NCBI RefSeq assembly: GCF_024462815.1
Contig: NZ_JANGCG010000015.1
Coordinates: 1 to 60,183, forward strand
Reading direction: 5' to 3'
Source of the DNA: Gemmiger formicilis
GTDB lineage: Bacteria > Bacillota > Clostridia > Oscillospirales > Ruminococcaceae
DNA: 60,183 nucleotides
The notes under the pieces are model-generated. The model was not told where the DNA came from and searched no databases. It saw only the letters and a program-made list of their open reading frames with translations. Each line of letters opens with the position of its first letter. Position 1 is the first letter of the stretch. The translations under genes and the position numbers were made by a program. Below are positions 1-5,998 of the stretch, piece by piece.

Positions 1-50
1 GAAGATAGTTGGCTGGAAACGGCCTGTGAAAATAGGTAGATGCCGGCTTC
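1..50 (+). rRNA. rrf: 5S ribosomal RNA, 3' end only
   Basis: The first ~50 bases look like the 3' part of a 5S rRNA. The CCTGTGAAAATAGG stretch matches the conserved loop-E/helix-IV region (CTGTGAGAGTAGG in Bacillus), and a GATGCCGGC tail follows that would pair with the missing 5' end. A rho-independent terminator follows at once, as expected at the end of an rRNA operon. The rest of the operon lies left of the window, transcribed towards it. The exact 3' end is uncertain by a few bases. Confidence 0.75.
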
Positions 51-57
51 TCTTTCA

Positions 58-89
58 GCCCTGCTCCAAAAGGAGCAGGGCTTTTTTTT
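58..89 (+). terminator. Rho-independent terminator of the rRNA operon
   Basis: A perfect 10-bp stem (58-67 with 72-81) closes an AAAA loop and is followed by an eight-T tract. It lies directly downstream of the 5S tail. Confidence 0.93.
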
Positions 90-148
90 AATATAAAAAT
101 ACCCGGGTAGGGGAGAGACAGAACATGATACAATTCGCCTCATAAATA

Positions 149-177
149 TTGACAAATCAACAAAATGAAGGTATACT
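149..177 (+). promoter_or_regulatory. SigA-type promoter of the alpha/beta hydrolase gene
   Basis: TTGACA (149-154), 17 bases, TATACT (172-177). The TTG of the -35 box could be misread as a start codon of the downstream frame, but this near-consensus promoter shows that translation must begin further on. Confidence 0.85.
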
Positions 178-217
178 AGCAAATGTTGCAAAAAAAGATA
201 AAGAGAGGAAATGTGTC

Positions 218-1216
218 TTGAGAACAAAAATGAAGGTCAAAACGAAAATCGAAATTGCGATTGCGGCGGTGATTGTTGTTCTGGTGGTGGCGCTGGGGGC
301 GGTCAGCAATTATCTGGTTGACTATGCCATCGGGCGCAGCGGAGACGGCGGTGACCGCGAGGTATCACTGGAGGTCGAGCAGACGCCGGAAGGCGTGGAA
401 GCGGTTATTGCAGCCAACCGGGCCACTTTTGAGAAACAGACGGAGGACTTTCTTGCCGCAAATCCCGGGGAGGCGGTAGAAACAACCTCTGATGACGGCC
501 TGACGCTGCGCGGTGTCTGTTATACGCATAACGAAGCCGTCGACAGTCACCGTTGGGCCATTGCTCTGCACGGTTACCGTGCGAACCACACAGGAGCGCT
601 GCAGCTGGCGGCGCCGTACTATGAGGCCGGTTATAATGTGCTGACCCCCGACCTGCGGGCCTGCGGAGACAGCGAGGGTAATTTTGTGGGCATGGGCTGG
701 CTGGACAGGAAGGACGTGTTGCGCTGGATTGACTATATCATTCAGCGCGACCCGGACGCCGAAATCGTCATACACGGCATCTCTATGGGGGCGGCCACCA
801 CCATGATGACGGCCGGGGAGGACACCCCTGACAATGTGAAGGCCTTTGTGGAGGACTGCGGCTATACCAGCGTCTGGGATGTTTTTTCCAGTGAACTGCA
901 GCTGCGGTTCGGTCTGCCGGAATTTCCGATTCTGTACACGGCCAGCGGCGTTGCCAAGCTGCGGGCGGGCTATAATTTCACAGAGGCCAGCGCGCTGCAG
1001 CAGGTGGCTGCCTGTGAAAAGCCGATGCTTTTCATCCACGGCACGGCGGATGATTTTATTCCGTATGAAATGATGGACATTTTGTACAACGCAAAACCCG
1101 GTGACAACAAGGCCGAGCTGACCGCCGACGGTGCGGGCCACGGCGAGGCTCTCTACGCGCTGGGCGATGCCTATTGGGACGCAGTATTTGATTTTGTTGC
1201 CCCTTATATGGAGTGA
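218..1216 (+). CDS. Membrane-anchored or secreted alpha/beta hydrolase
   Basis: Serine hydrolase of the alpha/beta fold, 332 residues from the chosen TTG at 218, which has an AGAGAGGA site 8 bases upstream; ATG 230 is the alternative. A basic N-terminus (KMKVKTK) precedes one hydrophobic segment (about residues 12-33), so the enzyme probably faces outside as an anchored or secreted protein. The core shows LHGYRA (oxyanion region), DLRACGDSEG, the nucleophile elbow HGISMGAAT with the catalytic Ser, an acid in the HGTADDFIP segment, and a C-terminal GHGEA His. The layout resembles the BAAT/YqkD-like peptidase-hydrolases of Firmicutes; the substrate is unknown. It stands alone between its own promoter and terminator. 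Confidence 0.85.
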   Translation: MRTKMKVKTKIEIAIAAVIVVLVVALGAVSNYLVDYAIGRSGDGGDREVSLEVEQTPEGVEAVIAANRATFEKQTEDFLAANPGEAVETTSDDGLTLRGVCYTHNEAVDSHRWAIALHGYRANHTGALQLAAPYYEAGYNVLTPDLRACGDSEGNFVGMGWLDRKDVLRWIDYIIQRDPDAEIVIHGISMGAATTMMTAGEDTPDNVKAFVEDCGYTSVWDVFSSELQLRFGLPEFPILYTASGVAKLRAGYNFTEASALQQVAACEKPMLFIHGTADDFIPYEMMDILYNAKPGDNKAELTADGAGHGEALYALGDAYWDAVFDFVAPYME

Positions 1217-1223
1217 GTGCAAG

Positions 1224-1258
1224 GGTGGTGCGGCCTTCTGGCTGCGCCGCCTTTTGTG
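1224..1258 (+). terminator. Terminator after the alpha/beta hydrolase
   Basis: A 10-bp G/C-rich stem with some G-T pairs (1224-1233 with 1242-1251) and an 8-base loop, followed by TTTTGTGTT, begins eight bases after the stop codon. Confidence 0.65.
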
Positions 1259-1305
1259 TTATCGGCAGGCGGTGTGGCGTATGATACAGCAGGGGAGGGG
1301 TGGAT

Positions 1306-1407
1306 ATGGAGTATTGCGTCACGGAAAGCTACCTTTCGGCCAGTGAAGCGGAGCGCAGACAAAATCTGAATCGCCTGCTGGGCGGGGATGCTAATGCTCC
1401 CGCGTAA
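1306..1407 (+). CDS. 33-residue small protein overlapping the recombinase start
   Basis: A short ATG frame preceded by a strong AGGGGAGGGG ribosome-binding site (1291-1300). It encodes about 33 residues rich in Glu, Arg and Asn (starts MEYCVTESYLS, ends NAPA). Its last 20 bases overlap the start of the recombinase gene in another frame, and the recombinase ATGs (1388, 1394) have only a GGCGGGG site of their own. This suggests the small frame is translated and feeds ribosomes into the recombinase by coupling. It could be a directionality or accessory factor, or just a translational lead-in. I do not recognise a family. Confidence 0.5.
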   Translation: MEYCVTESYLSASEAERRQNLNRLLGGDANAPA

Positions 1408-2614
1408 GGGGTGGGCGGCGGTATACTGCCGCCTGAGCAAGGAGGACGAGGAAAAGACCGCGCCGGAGTCCGAGAGCATCCGCAACCAGCGGGAACTGCT
1501 GCTGCGCTGGGCCGAGGAGCACGGCTACCGTGTCTATCGCGTTTACACCGACGAGGACTATTCCGGCATCGACCGGGCGCGGCCGGGGTTCAATGCCATG
1601 CTGATGGACGCGGAGCAGGGACGGTTTGAGGTGATTCTGGCCAAAACGCAGTCCCGCTTTACCCGCGATATGGAGCTGGTCGAGCGCTATCTGCATGGGC
1701 TTTTCCCCGAGTGGGGCGTGCGGTTTATCGCGGTGCTGGACCATGTGGACACTTATGACCCGGCCGGGAAGAAGGCGCGGCAAATCAACGGCTTAATCAA
1801 CGAGTGGTATCTGGAGGACTTGTCTGAGAATGTGCGGGCCGTGCTTGACCACAAGCGGCACAGTGGGTGCTACATTGCCAGCTTTGCGCTGTACGGCTAC
1901 CGCAAGGACCCGGACAACCACAGTCGGCTGCTGGTGGATGAACCCGCTGCCGTGGTGGTGCGGCAGATATTTGCGTGGTATCTGGAGGGCTGCGGCACCG
2001 CAAAAATTGTGCGGCTGCTCAACGATGCGGGAATCCCGCCTCCGTCCGCCTACCGCGCCATACAAAATGGACATCCGCCCAAAACGCAGCTGTGGGGCAA
2101 GGCAACGGTGCGGCGCATTCTATCAACCAGCACCTACGCGGGGGATATGGAGCAGGGCCGGGTGCGCAAGCTGAGCTACAAATCCAAACGGACGCTGCGG
2201 CTGCCGCGGGAGGAGTGGATTGTGGTGCCGGGTACCCACACGCCCCTTGTGAGCCGTGCAGATTTTGCGGCTGTGCAGGCGAGACTGGCCCGGCAAAGCA
2301 CTGCCGGGGGCGGGGGCACGGTGCATCTGCTGGCGGGGAAGGTCTGGTGCGGCGTATGCGGCGGAAGGATGGAGCTGACCGGCAGCGGCGTGCGGCGCTA
2401 TTTCCGCTGCCGCACGACGCAGAAAAGCCGCATAGCCTGCCCCGGGCAGCCATACCTGCCGATGACGGATGCAGAACAAATTATAAAAGACAAAGCGTAT
2501 AACTATACAAAACGGCAACTATCGCAGCGGCAGCTACGTGCGATGGTGGACGAAATCATCGTATATCCGCCGGAAGCGGGCAGACGCCGCATGGAAATCC
2601 ACTGGAATTTTTAA
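1388..2614 (+). CDS. Large serine recombinase
   Basis: Site-specific serine recombinase of 408 residues, cytoplasmic, acting on DNA attachment sites. The N-terminal resolvase domain (about 10-150) has the YCRLS signature with the nucleophilic Ser and a QSRFTRDMELV segment carrying the catalytic Arg. The recombinase domain follows (about 165-275, YGYRKDP through STYAGDM), then a zinc ribbon (CGVCGG ... FRCR ... CPG, about 318-355) and a short C-terminal tail ending MEIHWNF. The long coiled coil usual in 450-550-residue members is nearly absent, so this is a compact form. All catalytic parts look intact. The start may be ATG 1388 or ATG 1394. The stop codon lies 22 bases from a truncated gene on the other strand, a plausible attachment-site boundary. 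Confidence 0.9.
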   Translation: MLMLPRKGWAAVYCRLSKEDEEKTAPESESIRNQRELLLRWAEEHGYRVYRVYTDEDYSGIDRARPGFNAMLMDAEQGRFEVILAKTQSRFTRDMELVERYLHGLFPEWGVRFIAVLDHVDTYDPAGKKARQINGLINEWYLEDLSENVRAVLDHKRHSGCYIASFALYGYRKDPDNHSRLLVDEPAAVVVRQIFAWYLEGCGTAKIVRLLNDAGIPPPSAYRAIQNGHPPKTQLWGKATVRRILSTSTYAGDMEQGRVRKLSYKSKRTLRLPREEWIVVPGTHTPLVSRADFAAVQARLARQSTAGGGGTVHLLAGKVWCGVCGGRMELTGSGVRRYFRCRTTQKSRIACPGQPYLPMTDAEQIIKDKAYNYTKRQLSQRQLRAMVDEIIVYPPEAGRRRMEIHWNF

Positions 2615-3220
2615 GGGTAGTGCCGGGTCGCTATCCCAGGTAGGGTAGACCTCGCTGGAAGCTACATTGGCGATGTAGGACTGAAAGCCTACGGTGACAT
2701 TGCGGACGTTGGCCGACGGCTTGCCGAGATGCACGGTGATTTTCTTCGGCACCACAACCCGTGTCAGCACACTGCCGGGCAGCAGCACCTCCGGCGTGGG
2801 GCCGCTGCCGCCTGCACCGGAAAAGAGTGAGTGGGGTGGTATTGTGATGATTTCGGCATCCGAGTTACCGCTTGCCATGCGGGCCGCGGCGGGCACGACC
2901 TCGGCAGGCAGAAGCTCGACCCGTGCTACGGTGGGCTGGCCGTCAAAGACCTGCACATCGTTCAGTATGGCGGTTTGCCAGCCGGTGAGTGCGGCCTCAA
3001 TGCCGTAGACGGCGTAGGGGCGCACTGTGGTGTTGGCTTCGTCCAGACTGTAGCTTTTGTCAGGGGCGGGCAGGTCGGCGGCTTCGGCATAGCCGTCTGT
3101 GTCGGTTGTCAGGCGGGTCAGCACAGCGCCGTTTTCGTCCCGCACGGTTATGGCTGCGCCTACCAGCGGGGCGGCCTGCCCCGCCACGGATGTGTAAATC
3201 AGAATACTGCCTTGTGCCAT
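2534..3220 (-). pseudogene. Truncated clostridial spore/peptidoglycan-binding protein (N-terminal part)
   Basis: The minus-strand frame starts MAQGSILIYTS with an AGGAGG site. It shows a carboxypeptidase-like beta domain (VGAAITVRDENG ... TDTDGYAE), a FDGQPTVARVELLP segment, and a second block (KKITVHLGKPSANVRNVTV ... VASSEVYPTW). From memory, clostridial homologues annotated as peptidoglycan-binding or SpoIID-like proteins continue after IYPTW with a long domain (RANI.AQI...NR.YTE). Here that continuation stops at about position 2637. The last ~35 codons are unrelated and run antisense into the recombinase 3' end. The gene is therefore cut by a recombination or integration event; the missing half is not in the window. 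Confidence 0.7.
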
Positions 3221-3303
3221 AGCAAAACACCTCCTGCCCCACGCTATGCGGCGGGGCGGGAGGTGGTTACAAGGGACGGTGTAGTAAAAACGCGGTAGCC
3301 AGC

Positions 3304-3428
3304 GGGTGAGGGTGGGGCGTCGGGGACGCCGCCTCCCCTACGGCGGCAAGTCGGGAACGGCATACAATCGCAAGCCCGGCGGCGGGGTGAGGTCACCTCG
3401 CCCTACAGGTACAGTGAAATGTGCGTCA
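3304..3428. repeat. Dispersed G/C-rich intergenic repeat (CCCTACA family)
   Basis: Non-coding stretch with a GGCGTCGGGGACGCC hairpin, CTCCCCTACGGCGG and TCGCCCTACAGG. The same style of sequence recurs at 48581-48735, 57907-58090 and near 59990, always between genes. Confidence 0.45.
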
Positions 3429-3436
3429 GGCAAAGC

Positions 3437-3468
3437 AAAAGCGCCCGCAGGCTTTTACCTGCGGGCGC
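3437..3468 (-). terminator. Probable terminator of fba (minus strand)
   Basis: A perfect 11-bp stem (3441-3451 with 3458-3468). On the minus strand the stem is followed by CTTTTGC. It is the first terminator met by transcripts leaving fba; the MITE-like element lies between the fba stop and this hairpin. Confidence 0.55.
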
Positions 3469-3502
3469 AAATTGCTTATTCGGGATGATTTAAGCGGCTG
3501 TT

Positions 3503-3678
3503 AGGGCAACACCGCATAATTCTAAGTGCCGATACGGCGAGCGAGAAGTACAAGCTGCTAAGCAAAAAGCGCAGATAATACTGGTATGTATTATCGAGCA
3601 TTTTTGCAACGCAGATTGTGCTTCGTAGCCGCAGTAGCGGTGCTTAAGCCGTCAGGCGTGAATTGTGCGGTATTGCCT
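3503..3678. mobile_element. MITE-like element, about 176 bp
   Basis: Imperfect terminal inverted repeats (3503-3522 and 3660-3678; two mismatches and one gap over about 20 bases) bound a segment without a coding frame. Similarity between the arms continues inward for about 25 more bases. The centre holds a perfect 8-bp hairpin (GATAATAC 3574-3581 with GTATTATC 3588-3595). I see no clear target-site duplication. It ends 8 bases past the fba stop codon. Being this short and non-coding, it would need a transposase in trans. Confidence 0.7.
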
Positions 3679-3685
3679 CAGGCAA

Positions 3686-4549
3686 TCAAGCCTTGTTGGC
3701 GGAGCCGAACAGCTCAATCTTCTCGCGGACGGTAGCCTTGATGGCCTCGGCGCCGGGAGCCAACAGCTTGCGGGGGTCAAAGCCCTTGCCCTCCAGATCC
3801 TTGCCGGCCTCGATGTACTTGCGGGTAGCATCGGCAAAGCTCAGCTGGCACTCGGTGTTGACGTTGATCTTGGAGACGCCCAGAGAGATAGCCTTCTTGA
3901 TCATCTCATCGGGGATACCCGTGCCGCCGTGCAGAACCAGAGGAATGTTGTCGGTAGCGTTGTGAATCTTGTCCAGAGCGTCAAAGTCCAGGCCCTTCCA
4001 GTTGGCGGGGTACTTGCCGTGGATGTTGCCGATGCCGGCAGCCAGGAAGTCGATGCCCAGAGAGGCAATCTTTGCGCACTCGGCGGGGTCAGCAACCTCG
4101 CCCATGCCGATGACGCCGTCCTCTTCACCGCCGATGGAGCCAACCTCAGCCTCGATGGACAGGCCATGGTCATGAGCCAGAGCGACCAGCTCGGTGGTCT
4201 TGGCAACGTTCTCGTCGATGCCGTAGTGGCTGCCGTCGAACATAATGGAGGTGAAGCCGGCGGCAACGCAGGCCTTTGCACCCTCATAGGTGCCGTGATC
4301 CAGATGCAGGGCCACGGGAACGGTGATGCCGAGGCTCTCATCCATGGCCTTGACCATGGCGGCCACGGTCTTGAAGCCGGTCATATATTTGCCAGCGCCC
4401 TCAGAAACACCGAGGATAACAGGGGAGTTCATCTCCTGCGCGGTGAGCAGGATGCTCTTGGTCCACTCCAAATTGTTAATGTTGAACTGGCCGACTGCAT
4501 AGTGGCCATCGCGTGCCTTCAGAAGCATATTGGTAGCATTTACCAGCAT
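3686..4549 (-). CDS. fba: Class II fructose-1,6-bisphosphate aldolase
   Basis: Zinc-dependent aldolase that splits fructose-1,6-bisphosphate into dihydroxyacetone phosphate and glyceraldehyde-3-phosphate in glycolysis. The 287 residues match the FbaA/GatY/KbaY family. Visible are AVGQFNINN near the N-terminus, the zinc ligands in LHLDHGTYE, the EAEVGSIGG acidic loop, GNIHGKY, LVLHGGTG and the phosphate-binding KINVNTE. The start ATG (4549) has a GGAGGT site. KbaY/GatY tagatose-bisphosphate aldolases are close relatives, but no sugar-catabolism neighbours favour them. It is a monocistronic minus-strand gene with its own promoter at 4616-4644. Confidence 0.95.
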   Translation of the reverse strand: MLVNATNMLLKARDGHYAVGQFNINNLEWTKSILLTAQEMNSPVILGVSEGAGKYMTGFKTVAAMVKAMDESLGITVPVALHLDHGTYEGAKACVAAGFTSIMFDGSHYGIDENVAKTTELVALAHDHGLSIEAEVGSIGGEEDGVIGMGEVADPAECAKIASLGIDFLAAGIGNIHGKYPANWKGLDFDALDKIHNATDNIPLVLHGGTGIPDEMIKKAISLGVSKINVNTECQLSFADATRKYIEAGKDLEGKGFDPRKLLAPGAEAIKATVREKIELFGSANKA

Positions 4550-4615
4550 AGTTCATACCTCCACGTAAAACGTTATCAGTAGTGGCGGGGCGATGTCCGG
4601 CCCGCCATCAAATCT

Positions 4616-4644
4616 ATTATAACCCGACTTTGACAAAAAATCAA
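4616..4644 (-). promoter_or_regulatory. Promoter of fba
   Basis: On the minus strand, TTGATT (4639-4644), 17 bases, TATAAT (4616-4621). The leader downstream contains a GGCGGG...CCCGCC hairpin before the GGAGGT ribosome-binding site. Confidence 0.75.
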
Positions 4645-4785
4645 CAGCTTTTTTCAATGCACAGAATGGACTTTTGTCACAAGAGCGCCGCAAGTGCTGA
4701 AGGTGTTACAAATTTGTAAAAATTGCCAGAGACAACCGGCTGATTCTGCGGAAAAATCAGCGTTATTCCGGGTTGACAAAAGGGT

Positions 4786-4911
4786 TTATCCGGGCTGTTA
4801 TGTGGAAAATTTCTCCACTTCTGTTGTTGAAAACTTGGTGGAAACGGTGGAAAAGACCGTCATAAAGCCAGTTTTGCACAGTTTCCACAGAGTTTTCAAC
4901 AGGTGGAAAAC
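4786..4911. other. Cluster of DnaA-box-like sequences in the fba-rlmB gap
   Basis: The 586-base gap holds no convincing gene. Its middle carries TTATCCGGG (4786-4794), TGTGGAAAA (4801-4809, complement TTTTCCACA, one mismatch to a DnaA box), GGTGGAAAA (4846-4854), GTTTCCACA (4881-4889) and GGTGGAAAAC (4902-4911). A 20-bp inverted repeat (4826-4845 against 4881-4900, 18 of 20 matching) spans 35 bases. The CCACA/GAAAAC-rich make-up is typical of Gram-positive DnaA-binding regions. No dnaA or dnaN lies nearby. Confidence 0.5.
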
Positions 4912-5043
4912 CTTGCAGGCATCTACGCTTTGTATAAACCGCGCTGGTTCGACAAAGCGCAGGAACGGGTTGCACTTTTGACGCATTTTGGCAGCGGCAG
5001 TTGTAAATTTGCGCCCGCCGTGTGCGAAAAGTCGCAAAAAAAG

Positions 5044-5073
5044 ATGACAAATGGCCTTGTAATGTGTTATACT
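5044..5073 (+). promoter_or_regulatory. Probable promoter of rlmB
   Basis: ATGACA (5044-5049), 18 bases, TATACT (5068-5073), about 60 bases before the rlmB start. Confidence 0.5.
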
Positions 5074-5135
5074 GATATCTGATTATAAAGCATAGTCGGT
5101 TATTGTCGGCTTTTTACGATACAGGGGAGGACACT

Positions 5136-5930
5136 ATGGAAAAATTCGCCCGCGAACGCGAACAGAATACCGAGCGCACGGATACGCTGGTATGGGGCAA
5201 AAACGCTGTGACGGAGCTGCTGAAAAGCGGCGGCGCCGTGGACACGGTCTATCTGACCGACACAATGCCGCAGGCCGTGGCGGGCTACTATACCGCCCTG
5301 TCCAAGGAAAGCGGCGCGGTGGTCAAGCGTGTGCCCGCCAATAAGCTGCAGAAGATGTGCGGCACGCCGGATCATCAGGGTGTGGCGGCCCGCGCTGCAG
5401 AGGTGGAGTACAAGAGCCTTGACGAGCTGTTCAGCGCCGCGCAGGAAAAGGGCGAGCCGCCCTTCCTTGTGCTGTGTGACGGCGTGGAGGATCCCCACAA
5501 TCTGGGCGCGATTGTGCGCTCGGCCTATCTGTGCGGCGCGCACGGCGTGGTTATCCCCAAGCGCGGCGGCGTCGGTGTGACCGGCACGGTCATGAAGGCC
5601 AGCGCCGGTGCGGCGGCACGTCTGCCGATTGCCCGCGTGTCCAATCTGGCGCAGGCTATCCGCACGATTAAGGAGCATAATATTTTCGTCTACTGTGCAG
5701 ATTTGGGCGGTGCGCCGCTGGCCAAGACCGATTTGTCCGGCCCGGTGGCACTGGTGCTGGGCAGTGAAGGCGGCGGCCCCGGTGCGCTGACCCGCAAGCT
5801 GTGCGATGCCGCCGTTACGCTGGAGATGGCCCCCGGCCAGGCAACTGGTGTGGACAGCTACAATGTCAGTGTTGCCGCGGGCATCCTGTGCTATGATGTG
5901 ATGCGCAGACGCCTTGCCAAAAAGCAATAA
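5136..5930 (+). CDS. rlmB: 23S rRNA (guanosine-2'-O-)-methyltransferase, TrmH/SpoU family
   Basis: SPOUT-class RNA ribose methyltransferase, 264 residues, probably acting on G2251 of 23S rRNA with S-adenosylmethionine. An N-terminal substrate-binding domain (about 15-85: VWGKNAVTELL ... HQGVAARAAE) leads to the SpoU domain with its three motifs: VLCDGVEDPHNLGAIVRSA (about 113-131), ALVLGSEGGG and GVDSYNVSVAAGI at the C-terminus. The start is ATG 5136 with AGGGGAGG 5 bases upstream; an in-frame TTG at 5103 lacks a site. TrmH-family paralogues share these motifs, so the exact target base is inferred. Confidence 0.9.
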   Translation: MEKFAREREQNTERTDTLVWGKNAVTELLKSGGAVDTVYLTDTMPQAVAGYYTALSKESGAVVKRVPANKLQKMCGTPDHQGVAARAAEVEYKSLDELFSAAQEKGEPPFLVLCDGVEDPHNLGAIVRSAYLCGAHGVVIPKRGGVGVTGTVMKASAGAAARLPIARVSNLAQAIRTIKEHNIFVYCADLGGAPLAKTDLSGPVALVLGSEGGGPGALTRKLCDAAVTLEMAPGQATGVDSYNVSVAAGILCYDVMRRRLAKKQ

Positions 5931-5998
5931 TCCAGACAGGCCGGAAGCTTTGATGTGCCTGCGATAAGAAGTTTATCCTTTTACAAAGAGGAATCAAA

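Noticed and set aside
149..217. Upstream extension of the alpha/beta hydrolase frame starting at TTG 149
   Set aside because: These bases form a near-consensus promoter (TTGACA-N17-TATACT), so they lie before the transcription start; TTG 218 has the ribosome site.
4786..4911. Chromosomal replication origin
   Set aside because: Boxes are imperfect, dnaA/dnaN are absent and the rRNA operon to the left would be transcribed against the fork; kept only as a DnaA-box-like cluster.
4694..5050. Open frames on both strands in the fba-rlmB gap
   Set aside because: They run through DnaA-box-like inverted repeats, lack ribosome sites and encode no recognisable pattern.
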